The notes below the pieces were generated by a model that saw only the letters and a list, made by a program, of their open reading frames with translations, made no database searches and had not been told where the DNA came from. DNA of 64,000 bases, from assembly GCA_035310985.1 (NCBI GenBank), contig DATGDH010000163.1, positions 1 to 64,000 of the forward strand. Direction: 5' to 3'. The position numbers and the translations under genes are program-made. This stretch comes from DAHVFK01 sp035310985 (GTDB lineage: Bacteria; Pseudomonadota; Gammaproteobacteria; Burkholderiales; SG8-39). This document shows positions 45,504 through 54,199 of this stretch, in pieces; within the stretch, counting starts at the first letter, position 1, and the number at the start of each line of letters is the position of its first letter.

Positions 45504-45974
45504 ATGGCTTCGGTGAACAAGGTGATTCTGGTCGGCAATCTGGGACGCGATCCCGAAACGCGCTATATGCCGGACGGCGCGGCGATCACGAACGTATCGG
45601 TGGCCACGTCGTACCAGTGGACCGACAAGGCAAGCGGCGAAAAGAAGGAGGAAACCGAGTGGCATCGGGTGGTGTTCAGAGGGCGGCTGGCGGAGATCGC
45701 CGGCGAGTACCTGAAGAAGGGCTCGCAGATCTACGTGGAAGGACGGCTGCGCACCCGCAAGTGGCAGGATAAGGAGGGGCAGGACCGCTACACGACCGAG
45801 ATCATGGGCGACACGATGCAGATGCTGGGCGCGCGCGGCGGCTCGGGCGAGCCGCGTGCCGAGCCGCGCACCGAGGCGCCCGCGGCTCCCGGGGCACCGA
45901 AGGGCGAAGCCAAGGCCGCGGCGAAGAAACCGGCGGGCAAGTTCGACGACATGGAAGACGACATTCCGTTCTAG
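45504..45974 (+). CDS. ssb: Single-stranded DNA-binding protein
   Basis: This 156-residue SSB has an N-terminal OB domain (1-108: SVNKVILVGNLGRDPETRY, TEWHRVVFRGRLAEIAGEYLKKGSQIYVEGRLRTRKW), a disordered Pro/Ala/Glu/Lys linker, and the conserved acidic tip DMEDDIPF that recruits repair and replication proteins. SD GGGGAGGAA lies 7 bases before the ATG. It is followed by fmdB and the DUF502 gene with short gaps; ssb next to uvrA is a common arrangement. The assignment is secure. Confidence 0.97.
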   Translation: MASVNKVILVGNLGRDPETRYMPDGAAITNVSVATSYQWTDKASGEKKEETEWHRVVFRGRLAEIAGEYLKKGSQIYVEGRLRTRKWQDKEGQDRYTTEIMGDTMQMLGARGGSGEPRAEPRTEAPAAPGAPKGEAKAAAKKPAGKFDDMEDDIPF

Positions 45975-45988
45975 GACCGAGGGCCGCC

Positions 45989-46303
45989 ATGCCGATCTAC
46001 GAGTACCGCTGCGCCGATTGCGGCTTCGAGGAGGAGTACCTGCAGAAGATCTCCGAGCCGCCGCTGACTGTTTGCCCGAAGTGCGGCAACCCTTCGTTCC
46101 GCAAGAAGTTGACGGCGGCGGGCTTCCAGCTGAAGGGCAGCGGGTGGTACGCGACCGATTTCCGCGGCGGCAGCAAGCCCGAGGCGAAGACCGACGCGAA
46201 GCCGGAGGGCAAGGCGGAGTCCACGACCGAGGCCAAGAGCGAATCTAAGGCTGCGCCCAAGAAGCCGGACGCGCCTGCGAGCGGCGGGACGACCACGTCC
46301 TAG
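45989..46303 (+). CDS. FmdB family zinc-ribbon protein
   Basis: This 104-residue protein has an N-terminal FmdB/CxxC_CxxC_SSSS zinc ribbon: C8-x2-C11 in YRCADCGFEEEY and a second CPKCGN pair near residue 34. The rest (about 62-104) is a low-complexity Lys/Glu/Ala/Ser tail. Role unknown, often suggested to be regulatory. It is located 14 bases after ssb and 5 bases before the DUF502 gene; the FmdB-DUF502-aspS order is common in betaproteobacteria. Confidence 0.9.
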   Translation: MPIYEYRCADCGFEEEYLQKISEPPLTVCPKCGNPSFRKKLTAAGFQLKGSGWYATDFRGGSKPEAKTDAKPEGKAESTTEAKSESKAAPKKPDAPASGGTTTS

Positions 46304-46308
46304 CCACC

Positions 46309-46932
46309 GTGAGAAAGTATTTCATCACCGGGCTTCTGATCTGGATCCCGCTCGTCATCACGATCTGGGTGCTCAAGATCGTGGTCGATACGCTGGACCA
46401 GAGCATGGAACTCGTGCCGGCGGGCTGGCGTCCCGAGCATTGGCTGGGCGTCCACGTGCCGGGCTTCGGCGTTGTGCTCACGCTGGTCATCGTGTTCCTC
46501 ACCGGGGTGCTCGCCGCGAACTTCATCGGCGAGCGCCTCGTGCGCATCTGGAACGAGCTGTTGCATCGCATCCCTTTCGTTTCGTCGATCTACTCGAGCG
46601 TGAAGCAGGTTTCGGACACTCTGTTCTCCTCGTCCGGCCAGGCGTTCCGCAAGGCGCTGCTGGTGCAGTGGCCGCACCAGGGCATGTGGACCATCGCATT
46701 CCAGACCGGTATCCCGGGGGGCGACGTCGTCAATCACCTGCATGGAGAATTTGTCAGCGTGTACGTGCCGACCACGCCGAACCCGACCGGAGGCTATTTC
46801 GTCATGCTGCGGCGCGCCGATGTAATCGAGCTCGACATGAGCGTCGACGAAGCACTCAAGTACATCATCTCCATGGGGGTGGTCGCGCCGCCGGTCAGGC
46901 CCGAACGGGCGGGCGCCGAAGCCGAAGGCTGA
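46309..46932 (+). CDS. DUF502 family membrane protein
   Basis: This 207-residue protein has two transmembrane helices near the N-terminus (about 5-25 and 55-80: YFITGLLIWIPLVITIWVL and GVVLTLVIVFLTGVLAANFI) and a beta-rich C-terminal domain with PFVSSIYSSVKQVSDT and TPNPTGGYFVML. This is DUF502, a conserved family of unknown role in membrane homeostasis. The start is GTG 46309. It lies just before aspS (22 bases). Confidence 0.9.
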   Translation: MRKYFITGLLIWIPLVITIWVLKIVVDTLDQSMELVPAGWRPEHWLGVHVPGFGVVLTLVIVFLTGVLAANFIGERLVRIWNELLHRIPFVSSIYSSVKQVSDTLFSSSGQAFRKALLVQWPHQGMWTIAFQTGIPGGDVVNHLHGEFVSVYVPTTPNPTGGYFVMLRRADVIELDMSVDEALKYIISMGVVAPPVRPERAGAEAEG

Positions 46933-46954
46933 GCCCGGGAGCGAGATCCAGGAT

Positions 46955-48727
46955 ATGCGAACGCACTATTGCGGCGATCTGAACGCCGAGCTCATCGATC
47001 GAACCGTCACGCTTTGCGGCTGGGCGCACCGACGGCGCGACCACGGCGGCGTAATCTTCATCGATCTGCGTGACCGCGAAGGCCTCGCGCAGGTCGTGTT
47101 CGACCCGGATCGCGCCGAGGCGTTCGCGATCGCCGACCGGTCGCGCAACGAATACGTGCTCAAGGTGACTGGCAAGGTGCGCCGCCGTCCGCCGGGCACC
47201 GTGAACTCGAACCTGCGCTCGGGCGAGGTCGAGGTGCTCGCGCAAGAGATCGAAGTGCTCAACCCGTCGGTGACGCCGCCCTTCCAGCTCGACGACGAGA
47301 ACCTGTCGGAGAACACCCGTCTCACCTACCGGGTCCTCGACCTGCGGCGCGAGCCGATGCAGAGAAACCTGCGCCTGCGCTACCGCGTCGCGATGACGGT
47401 GCGCCGCTACCTCGACGCGCACGGCTTCATCGACATCGAAACGCCGATGCTGACGCGCTCGACGCCAGAGGGCGCGCGCGACTACCTGGTGCCCTCGCGC
47501 GTGCATCCGGGAGAGTTCTTCGCGCTGCCGCAGTCTCCGCAGCTGTTCAAGCAGCTTCTGATGGTCGCGGGCTTCGATCGCTACTACCAGATCGTGAGGT
47601 GCTTCCGCGACGAGGACCTGCGCGCCGACCGCCAGCCCGAGTTCACGCAGATCGATATCGAAACCTCGTTCCTGGACGAGCGCGCCATCCAGGACATCAA
47701 CGAAGGGCTGGTGCGCACCGTGTTCAAGGAAGTGCTCGGCGTCGAGCTTGCCGCGCCGTTCCCGCGCATGACCTATGCGGAGGCGATGTCGCGCTACGGC
47801 TCTGACAAGCCGGACCTGCGCGTCGCGCTCGAGCTCACCGAGCTGACCGACCTGATGAAAACGGTCGAGTTCAAGGTGTTCCGCGGCGCCGCCGACATGC
47901 CCGGCGGAAGGGTCGCCGCGCTCAGGGTGCCCAAGGCGGACCTCACGCGCAAGGAGATTGACGACTACACGGCCTTCGTCGCCATCTACGGCGCCAAGGG
48001 CTTGGCCTACATCAAGGTCAACGATCGTGCGCGGCTGCCCGACGGACTGCAGTCGCCGATCGTGAAGTTCCTGCCGCCCAAGGTGCTGCAGCGCATTCTC
48101 GAGCGCACCGGCGCCGAGAACGGCGACCTCATCTTCTTCGGCGCGGACCGCGCCAAGGTGGTGAACGACGCGCTCGGCGCGCTGCGCGTCAAGCTCGGGC
48201 ACGACAAGGGCTACGCCGCCCAGGGCTGGCGCCCGCTATGGGTCGTCGATTTCCCGATGTTCGAGTGGGACGAAGAGCAGAAGCGCTGGGCAGCGATGCA
48301 CCATCCCTTTACCTCGCCCAAGGACGGCCACGAGGACATGCTCGCGAGCGATCCGGGCCGCGCGCTTTCCAAGGGCTACGACATGGTCCTGAACGGCTCC
48401 GAAATCGGCGGCGGCTCGGTGCGTATTCACCGCGCCGACGTTCAGGCGAAGGTGTTCCAGGCGCTCGGCATCTCGACCGAAGAGGCGCAGGCCAAGTTCG
48501 GCTTCCTGCTGGAGAATCTTCAGTTCGGAGCGCCGCCGCACGGCGGCATCGCCTTCGGCCTGGACCGCCTGGTTGCCATGATGGCGGGCACCGAGTCGAT
48601 CCGCGACGTGATCGCGTTTCCGAAGACGCAGCGCGCGCAGTGCCTGCTCACCAGGGCTCCGAGCCCGGTCGACGACAAGCAGCTGCGCGAGCTCGGCCTG
48701 CGGCTACGGGAACAGCCCAAGGCGTGA
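46955..48727 (+). CDS. aspS: Aspartyl-tRNA synthetase
   Basis: This 590-residue class II synthetase has the anticodon-binding OB domain (about 15-105: VTLCGWAHRRRDHGGVIFIDLRDR), class II motif 2 (FRDEDLRADRQPEFTQID), a bacterial GAD insertion (about 290-420) and motif 3 (GIAFGLDRLVAMM). The bacterial-type GAD domain and length are normal. Asn discrimination cannot be read from motifs. It starts at ATG 46955 and ends TGATG, so it is overlapped by the RNase gene by one base. Confidence 0.97.
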   Translation: MRTHYCGDLNAELIDRTVTLCGWAHRRRDHGGVIFIDLRDREGLAQVVFDPDRAEAFAIADRSRNEYVLKVTGKVRRRPPGTVNSNLRSGEVEVLAQEIEVLNPSVTPPFQLDDENLSENTRLTYRVLDLRREPMQRNLRLRYRVAMTVRRYLDAHGFIDIETPMLTRSTPEGARDYLVPSRVHPGEFFALPQSPQLFKQLLMVAGFDRYYQIVRCFRDEDLRADRQPEFTQIDIETSFLDERAIQDINEGLVRTVFKEVLGVELAAPFPRMTYAEAMSRYGSDKPDLRVALELTELTDLMKTVEFKVFRGAADMPGGRVAALRVPKADLTRKEIDDYTAFVAIYGAKGLAYIKVNDRARLPDGLQSPIVKFLPPKVLQRILERTGAENGDLIFFGADRAKVVNDALGALRVKLGHDKGYAAQGWRPLWVVDFPMFEWDEEQKRWAAMHHPFTSPKDGHEDMLASDPGRALSKGYDMVLNGSEIGGGSVRIHRADVQAKVFQALGISTEEAQAKFGFLLENLQFGAPPHGGIAFGLDRLVAMMAGTESIRDVIAFPKTQRAQCLLTRAPSPVDDKQLRELGLRLREQPKA

Positions 48728-49065
48728 TGCGGCTGCTGGCGGCGCTCGTTGCGCTTGTCGTGGCGACGGGCGCCGCGGCGTTCCGGCCGCCCGCGGAGAT
48801 CGGTCTTGCCGAGCTGCCGCAGGAGGCGCGCCACACCGTGGCGCTGATCCGCAGCGGAGGTCCGTTTCCCTATGACCGCGACGGGTCCGTGTTCGGCAAC
48901 CGCGAGGCGCGGCTGCCCGCGCAACCGCGCGGCTACTATCGCGAGTACACGGTGCGCACACCCGGCGCGCGCGACCGGGGCGCGCGGCGCATCGTCGCCG
49001 GCCGCGACGGCGAGCTCTATTACACCGGCAACCACTACCGCAGCTTCAGGCGCATCCGAGATTGA
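48727..49065 (+). CDS. Secreted guanyl-specific ribonuclease (RNase Sa-like)
   Basis: This 112-residue protein has a signal peptide (about 1-18, MRLLAALVALVVATGAAA) and a mature domain of about 94 residues that follows RNase Sa of Streptomyces nearly along its length: GPFPYDRDGSVFGNRE, YYREYTVRTPGARDRG and YYTGNHYRSF. The catalytic residues known in RNase Sa (E54, R69, H85) correspond to E73, R88 and H103; R84 is also kept. The disulfide cysteines of RNase Sa are absent. It cuts RNA after G. The ATG overlaps the aspS stop by one base. Its inhibitor gene follows one base downstream. Confidence 0.9.
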   Translation: MRLLAALVALVVATGAAAFRPPAEIGLAELPQEARHTVALIRSGGPFPYDRDGSVFGNREARLPAQPRGYYREYTVRTPGARDRGARRIVAGRDGELYYTGNHYRSFRRIRD

Positions 49066-49066
49066 C

Positions 49067-49510
49067 GTGAGCAAGCTGCTTGCCAGCCTGCAGGATGCGT
49101 CACGCTCCGGCGTGTACCGTGCGCCGCGCGCGGACGACGTGCTCGACGCGCTGCGCGGCTCAGATTTCGACGTGGTGCGCATCGACCTGGCGGCCGTGGC
49201 GGACAAGGCGGCGCTGCTCGCGCGGCTGGCCGAGGCGCTCGCCTTCCCGCAGTGGTTCGGCGGCAATTGGGATGCGCTCGAAGATTGCCTGACCGATCTC
49301 GGCTGGCGCGCGCGCGCGCGTCACGTGCTGCTCATCGAGAACTTCGGGGCGCTGCGCGCCGGGCAGCCGGACGACTTTGGCGTGCTGCTCGACGTGCTGG
49401 CGAGCAGCGCGGACTACTGGCGGGAGCGCGAGCGGCCGTTCTTCACGGTGCTGGTCGACCCGGCGCTCACGCTCGCGCTGCCCGACCTGTACCGCCCCCG
49501 CTCCCCGTGA
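49067..49510 (+). CDS. Barstar family ribonuclease inhibitor
   Basis: This 147-residue cytoplasmic protein contains a barstar domain: the hallmark segment FGGNWDALEDCLTDLGW keeps the two acidic residues D69 and D73 that match D35 and D39 of barstar, which plug the RNase active site. Length is greater than barstar (90 residues) because of an N-terminal segment of about 30 residues, as in many proteobacterial members. GTG 49067 is chosen, one base after the RNase stop; the gene overlaps nudB by GTGA. It should protect the cell from the upstream RNase or from those of competitors. Confidence 0.9.
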   Translation: MSKLLASLQDASRSGVYRAPRADDVLDALRGSDFDVVRIDLAAVADKAALLARLAEALAFPQWFGGNWDALEDCLTDLGWRARARHVLLIENFGALRAGQPDDFGVLLDVLASSADYWRERERPFFTVLVDPALTLALPDLYRPRSP

Positions 49511-49962
49511 ACTTGAAAATCCCCGTCTCGGTGCTGGTCGTGATCCACACGGCGGCGCTCGAAGTGCTGCTGCTGCAACGCGCTGCGCGGCCGGAATTCT
49601 GGCAATCGGTGACCGGATCGCTCGACCGCCCCGACGAGCCCCTCGAGGACGCCGCGCAGCGCGAAGTACGCGAGGAAACGGGCGTCGAAGCGCCGCGCGA
49701 GCGCCTGCTGCGCTGGAACGTGATCAACACCTTCCGCATCTGGGAGCAATGGCGCCACCGGTATCCGCCCGGCACGACGCACAACACCGAGCACGTATTC
49801 AGCCTGCAGGTACCCGGGCGCGTGCCGGTGCGCCTAGATGCGAGCGAGCACCTCGCGTTCCTCTGGCTGCCGTGGCAGGAGGCGGCGGACAAGTGCGCCT
49901 CGTGGTCCAATCGTGAGGCGATCGCCATGCTGCCGCAGCGCCTCCGGGTGCGCGCGGCGTAA
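49507..49962 (+). CDS. nudB: Dihydroneopterin triphosphate pyrophosphatase (Nudix)
   Basis: This 151-residue Nudix hydrolase removes pyrophosphate from dihydroneopterin triphosphate in folate synthesis. The Nudix box reads GSLDRPDEPLEDAAQREVREETG (first Gly to REVREE), with Arg-Glu-x2-Glu-Glu in place. Further NudB-like motifs are PVSVLVVIHT near the start and the HNTEHVFSLQV segment. It begins at GTG 49507 overlapping the barstar stop. It precedes the phosphodiesterase and clsB genes, a common betaproteobacterial order. Confidence 0.9.
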   Translation: MNLKIPVSVLVVIHTAALEVLLLQRAARPEFWQSVTGSLDRPDEPLEDAAQREVREETGVEAPRERLLRWNVINTFRIWEQWRHRYPPGTTHNTEHVFSLQVPGRVPVRLDASEHLAFLWLPWQEAADKCASWSNREAIAMLPQRLRVRAA

Positions 49963-49974
49963 AATCCCTCTGGT

Positions 49975-50817
49975 ATGCAGGGACGCCCCAAGGCAGCGCC
50001 GCCGGGCCCGCAGCGCGCGCGCCGCGCGAGGGCGGACGCGCCGGCCGCGCACGAACTCCGTGTCGCGACGCTGAACATCCACAAGGGCCTGTCGCAGTTT
50101 AATCGCCGCATGGTGATCCACGAGCTGCGCGAGGGACTGCGCACGCTCGCGCCGGATCTCGTGTTCCTGCAGGAGGTGCTCGGCCTTAACGAGCGCCATG
50201 CGCTGCGCTTCGCGAGCTGGCCGCACACGCCGCAATACGAGTTTCTCGCCGAGGAGGGCTGGCAGCACGCCTACGGGCGCAACGCGGTCTACGATCACGG
50301 CCACCATGGCAACGCCATCCTTTCGCGCTTTCCGATCCTGTCGACCGCCAACGAAGACGTTTCAGACCACCGCTTCGAGCGCCGCGGCCTGCTGCATTGC
50401 GTGGTCTCGGTTCCGGGCTGGCGCAAGAACGTGCACTGCGTATGCGTGCATCTGTCGCTGCACGAGCGCGGCCGACGCAAGCAGCTCGACGCCATCGCCG
50501 AGCGGCTGGAGGAGATCGCCGTGCGCGGCATGCCGATCATCGTCGCCGGCGACTTCAACGACTGGCGCCAGCGCGCATCGTCGATCCTCGAGTCGCGCCT
50601 GGGCATGACAGAGGTGTCGACTGCGCACTCTGGCCGTGCGGCGCGCACCTTTCCGAGCCTGCTGCCGCTGCTGAAGCTCGACCGCATCTACGTGCGCGGC
50701 TTCGACATCGTGTCCTCGCAGGCGCATCGCGGCGCGCCCTGGTCGCTGCTCTCCGACCATCTCGCCTTGAGCGCCGATCTGCGGCGCGCGCCCGCGCCGG
50801 CGGCGCAGCGGCGCTAG
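49975..50817 (+). CDS. Endonuclease/exonuclease/phosphatase family protein (YbhP-like)
   Basis: This 280-residue EEP-fold hydrolase has TLNIHKGLSQFNRR (first metal region), DLVFLQEV (metal Glu), the AGDFNDWR loop and the closing SDHLAL motif. The first 30 residues are Arg/Ala/Pro-rich and disordered. The adjacent clsB gene and E. coli layout (ybhP-clsB) support a role on phosphodiesters or phospholipid-like substrates, but this is not proven. A TAAAAT box at 49960-49965 overlaps the nudB stop and may drive local transcription. Confidence 0.9.
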   Translation: MQGRPKAAPPGPQRARRARADAPAAHELRVATLNIHKGLSQFNRRMVIHELREGLRTLAPDLVFLQEVLGLNERHALRFASWPHTPQYEFLAEEGWQHAYGRNAVYDHGHHGNAILSRFPILSTANEDVSDHRFERRGLLHCVVSVPGWRKNVHCVCVHLSLHERGRRKQLDAIAERLEEIAVRGMPIIVAGDFNDWRQRASSILESRLGMTEVSTAHSGRAARTFPSLLPLLKLDRIYVRGFDIVSSQAHRGAPWSLLSDHLALSADLRRAPAPAAQRR

Positions 50818-50821
50818 CGCG

Positions 50822-51994
50822 ATGCAGTACGTCGGCGGCAACCGGCTGACGCTGCTGCGCAACGGAGTGGAGTACTTCCCCGCGCTCATGCAGGCGATCG
50901 ACGCGGCGCGCAACGAGCTTTTTCTCGAGACCTACATCTTCGCCGACGACGAGACGGGCAGCCTGGTGGCCGACGCGCTCGCGCGCGCCGCGGCGCGCGG
51001 CGTCGCCGTGCGCTTGCTGCTCGATGGCTTCGGCGCGCGCGATTTCGCACCGCGCTTCCGCGTGGCGCTCCGGAGCGCGGGAGCGGAGGTGCTCGTTTTC
51101 CGGCCGGAGCGCAGTCCCTGGCGGCTGCGCCGGGGGCGGCTGCGGCGCATGCACCGCAAGCTCGCCTGCATCGACGGACGTGTCGGCTTCGTCGGCGGAA
51201 TCAACGTGATCGACGACTTCGACGGACCGGGGCAGACGCCGCCGCGCTACGACTACGCGGTGCGCATCGAGGGGCCGCTCACCGGGCAGCTGCGCGCGGT
51301 CGCGGCCAGGCAGTGGGCGCAGGTGTCCTGGGCGACGTCCCGTCGCCGCTGGCCGGGGCTGCGCCGGCGCGCTGCCCCCGCTGGTCCCGCGGACCCGGCG
51401 CCGATCGCCGGTGGGCAGCGCGCGGCGTTGGTGGTGCGCGACAGCCTGCGGCACCGGCGCGACATCGAGGATGGCTACCTCACCTCGATTGCAGGCGCTC
51501 GCGAGGAAGTATTCATCGCTTGCGCCTACTTCTTCCCGGGACGCAGGTTCCGGCGCGCGCTCGCGGAAGCGGCGGCGCGCGGGGTGAAGGTCGTGCTGCT
51601 GCTGCAGGGGCGCGTCGAGTACGCGTTGCTGCACTACGCTTCGCGTGCGCTGTACGGCACGCTGCTCGAGGCGGGCATCCAGATCCATGAGTACCACCTC
51701 AGCTTCCTGCACGCGAAGGTGGCGGTGTTCGACCGCCGGGTGGCGAGCGTCGGCTCCTCCAACATCGATCCGTTCAGCCTGATGCTGGCGCGCGAGGCGA
51801 ATGTGTTCGTCGACGACGCGGGCTTCGCGCAGGAGCTGCGCGCGAGCCTGGCGGAGGCGCAGGTAAACGGCGCGCGCGCGCTACCGCCGCAGCGATGGAA
51901 GGGACAGCGACTCTGGCTGCGTGCACGAATCTGGGTCGCCTACGGCGTCGCCCGACTGCTGATCAGCCTGGCGGGCTACGAGGGTTACCACTGA
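50822..51994 (+). CDS. clsB: Cardiolipin synthase B
   Basis: This 390-residue phospholipase-D-superfamily enzyme has two HKD motifs: MHRKLACIDGRVGFVGGIN near residue 112 and LHAKVAVFDRRVASVGSSN near residue 297. They form one active site and condense phosphatidylglycerol and another phospholipid to cardiolipin. Length and position after a YbhP-type gene fit ClsB rather than ClsA; there are no N-terminal transmembrane helices. The ATG lies 4 bases after the phosphodiesterase stop. No terminator is visible before the next gene. Confidence 0.9.
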   Translation: MQYVGGNRLTLLRNGVEYFPALMQAIDAARNELFLETYIFADDETGSLVADALARAAARGVAVRLLLDGFGARDFAPRFRVALRSAGAEVLVFRPERSPWRLRRGRLRRMHRKLACIDGRVGFVGGINVIDDFDGPGQTPPRYDYAVRIEGPLTGQLRAVAARQWAQVSWATSRRRWPGLRRRAAPAGPADPAPIAGGQRAALVVRDSLRHRRDIEDGYLTSIAGAREEVFIACAYFFPGRRFRRALAEAAARGVKVVLLLQGRVEYALLHYASRALYGTLLEAGIQIHEYHLSFLHAKVAVFDRRVASVGSSNIDPFSLMLAREANVFVDDAGFAQELRASLAEAQVNGARALPPQRWKGQRLWLRARIWVAYGVARLLISLAGYEGYH

Positions 51995-52089
51995 GGGGTC
52001 ACGGCCGCGCGTATCCTGGACGGAGGTGGAATTTTGCGGCAACATCAGAGCCTTACAAGAAACCCGGATGTAAACCAAAGGAGGCTTCC

Positions 52090-53307
52090 ATGTTGCGCAG
52101 GTTGATCTTCGCGCTCGCTGCGGCGCTGGTCGCGCCGGCGGCGCTGGCGCAGGGGACGATCAAGATCGCCGTCATCGGTCCGATGGCCTACGTGCAGGGC
52201 GAGAACCACTGGATGGGAGCGGAACTGGCGCGCGACGACATCAACAACGCGGGCGGCATCTCGGTCGGCGGCAAGAAGATGAAGGTCGAGCTGATCCGCG
52301 CCGATTCGAACGAAATCCAGTCTGTGTCCGACGCGACCAACGCCATGGAGCGCGTCATCACCAGCGACAAGGCCGACTTCATCGTCGGCGGGTTCCGCTC
52401 CGAGGCGGTGCTCGCGATGCAGGAAGTCGCGATGGACTACAAGAAGCTGTTCCTCGGCTGCGGCGCGGCCGACGCCAAGCTCGGCCAGAACGTCGAGGCG
52501 AACTACGACCGCTACAAGTACTGGTTCCGCGTCACGCCGACCAAGGCACCCGACCTGGCGCGCACACTGTTCGCGGTGCTGGGCAGCATCGCCGGGCAGA
52601 TCCGCACGGACCTGAAGAAGGACAAACCCAAGGTCGCAATCCTCGCCGAGAAGGTGCTCTGGACGCAGGGCATCGTCAACGCCCTGCAGGCCAACCTGCC
52701 GAAGATGAACATGGAGGTGGTAGGCCTGTGGCAGCCCTCGCCGACGGCCACCGACGTGAGCGCGGAACTCTCGGCGATCGAGCGCAGCGGCGCCGACATC
52801 GTGTTCACCGCAGTGTCCGGGCCGGTCGGGATCGTGCTCGGGCGGCAGATGGGAGAGCGCAAGATGAAGGCCATCGCCTTCGGCATCAACGTCGAGGCGC
52901 AGAAGGACGGGTTCTGGGAGGCGACTGCCGGCAAGGGCAACTACGTCTCCACGCTCGACACCTACGGCATGGTCGAGGTGACGCCTAAGATGGTCCCCTT
53001 CGTGAAGGAGTTCGAGGCGCGCTTCCACAAGGAGCCGACCTACACCGCGGCGACCTACGACGCGATCATGGTCCTCAAGGACGCGATCGAGCAGGCAGGC
53101 ACCACCAACGCCGACAAGCTGGTGCCGGTGCTGGAGGGCTTGAAGGACTACGTCGGCACCGCCGCCACGCTCACCTGGGACAAGGCGCACGATCCGGTCT
53201 GGGCGGTCGGTAAGACCTCGGGCATCGCAGTGCAGTGGCAGAACGGCAAGAAGGTCCCGTTCTGGCCACAGCAGATCAAGGGGATGCAGCCCTTCCTGCT
53301 GCCCTGA
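52090..53307 (+). CDS. Branched-chain amino-acid/urea-type ABC binding protein
   Basis: This 405-residue periplasmic protein has a signal peptide (1-21, ending APAALAQ) and a Peripla_BP_6 fold: IKIAVIGPMAYVQGENHWMGAE, NNAGGISVGGKKMKVELI, FIVGGFRSEA. It heads a livH-livM unit on the same strand. The particular motifs (FGINVEAQKDGFW) do not identify the ligand; branched-chain amino acids or amides are usual. SD AAAGGAGG (52077-52084) is excellent and precedes ATG 52090; an upstream in-frame start at 51895 overlaps clsB and is not credible. Confidence 0.9.
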   Translation: MLRRLIFALAAALVAPAALAQGTIKIAVIGPMAYVQGENHWMGAELARDDINNAGGISVGGKKMKVELIRADSNEIQSVSDATNAMERVITSDKADFIVGGFRSEAVLAMQEVAMDYKKLFLGCGAADAKLGQNVEANYDRYKYWFRVTPTKAPDLARTLFAVLGSIAGQIRTDLKKDKPKVAILAEKVLWTQGIVNALQANLPKMNMEVVGLWQPSPTATDVSAELSAIERSGADIVFTAVSGPVGIVLGRQMGERKMKAIAFGINVEAQKDGFWEATAGKGNYVSTLDTYGMVEVTPKMVPFVKEFEARFHKEPTYTAATYDAIMVLKDAIEQAGTTNADKLVPVLEGLKDYVGTAATLTWDKAHDPVWAVGKTSGIAVQWQNGKKVPFWPQQIKGMQPFLLP

Positions 53308-53329
53308 GCACGCGCGTCGTTTCCGGCCG

Positions 53330-54199
53330 ATGCTGCAGGACATCCTCGTCACCGGCCTGGTGAACGGCGGCGTGTACGCGCTGCTGGCGATCGGCTTTTC
53401 GCTGATCTTCGGCGTCGCGCGCATCGTCAACATCGCGCATACCGCGTTTTACATGCTCGCGGCGTACTGCTTCTACACGCTGCTCGTGCGCCTGCACGTA
53501 CCCGGCGCGCTCGCCGCGCTGGCGTCGGTGGCCGCGGTGACGGCACTGTCGGTACTGTGCTACCGCCTGGTGATCGAGCCGGTGCGCGAGCACGAATCCG
53601 CGGTCCTGATCGCGACCATCGCGCTGGCGCTCATCTTCCAGGAACTGATGCTGTACTTCTACGGCGGCAACTTTCTCGGCATCCCCTCGGCGGTGGACGG
53701 CGTGCTGATGCTGTTCGGCGTGAGCATTCCGTACCAGCGGCTGCTGATCCTGGCCGTTGCGGCGGCCGCGCTGGTCGCCACCTGGTACCTGCTGTACCGC
53801 ACGCGCCTCGGCCTCGCGATCCGCGCTACGGCGAACGACCTGGAAGTCGCCAATCTGATGGGGATGAACGTGCATCGCGTGGCGATGGCGACGGTGGCAA
53901 TCTCCGTGGCGCTGGCGGCGATCGCAGGCGTGGTGGTCGCTCCGGTGTTCGTGGTGGATCCCTTCATGTGGCTCACGCCGCTCGTCACCATGCTGGCGAT
54001 CGTGGTGCTCGGTGGCCTCGGCAGCCTTAAGGGCAGTCTCGTCGGCGCGCTGGTGATCGGCTACGTCGAGGCGATCACGGTGTTCGCGCTGCCGCAAGGC
54101 GCCTTTCTCAAGGGCGCCGTGGCGCTGTCGATCATGGTGCTGGTCCTGCTGGCGCGGCCGGAGGGCCTGTTCGGGGTGGCATTCGAGGAGGAGCGTTGA
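53330..54199 (+). CDS. livH: Branched-chain amino-acid ABC permease LivH
   Basis: This 289-residue inner-membrane protein has eight predicted helices and the LivH pattern: LVNGGVYALLAIGFSLIFGVARIVNIAHT at the N-terminus and LGGLGSLKGSLVGALVIGYVE before the last helices. It forms half of the import channel with LivM. It follows the binding-protein gene by 22 bases and overlaps livM by TTGA. No ATPase genes follow on this strand. Confidence 0.93.
   Translation: MLQDILVTGLVNGGVYALLAIGFSLIFGVARIVNIAHTAFYMLAAYCFYTLLVRLHVPGALAALASVAAVTALSVLCYRLVIEPVREHESAVLIATIALALIFQELMLYFYGGNFLGIPSAVDGVLMLFGVSIPYQRLLILAVAAAALVATWYLLYRTRLGLAIRATANDLEVANLMGMNVHRVAMATVAISVALAAIAGVVVAPVFVVDPFMWLTPLVTMLAIVVLGGLGSLKGSLVGALVIGYVEAITVFALPQGAFLKGAVALSIMVLVLLARPEGLFGVAFEEER

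Noticed and set aside
52034..52059. Promoter TTGCGG / TACAAG before the binding-protein gene
   Set aside because: The spacer is only 14 bp; no good alternative box is present.
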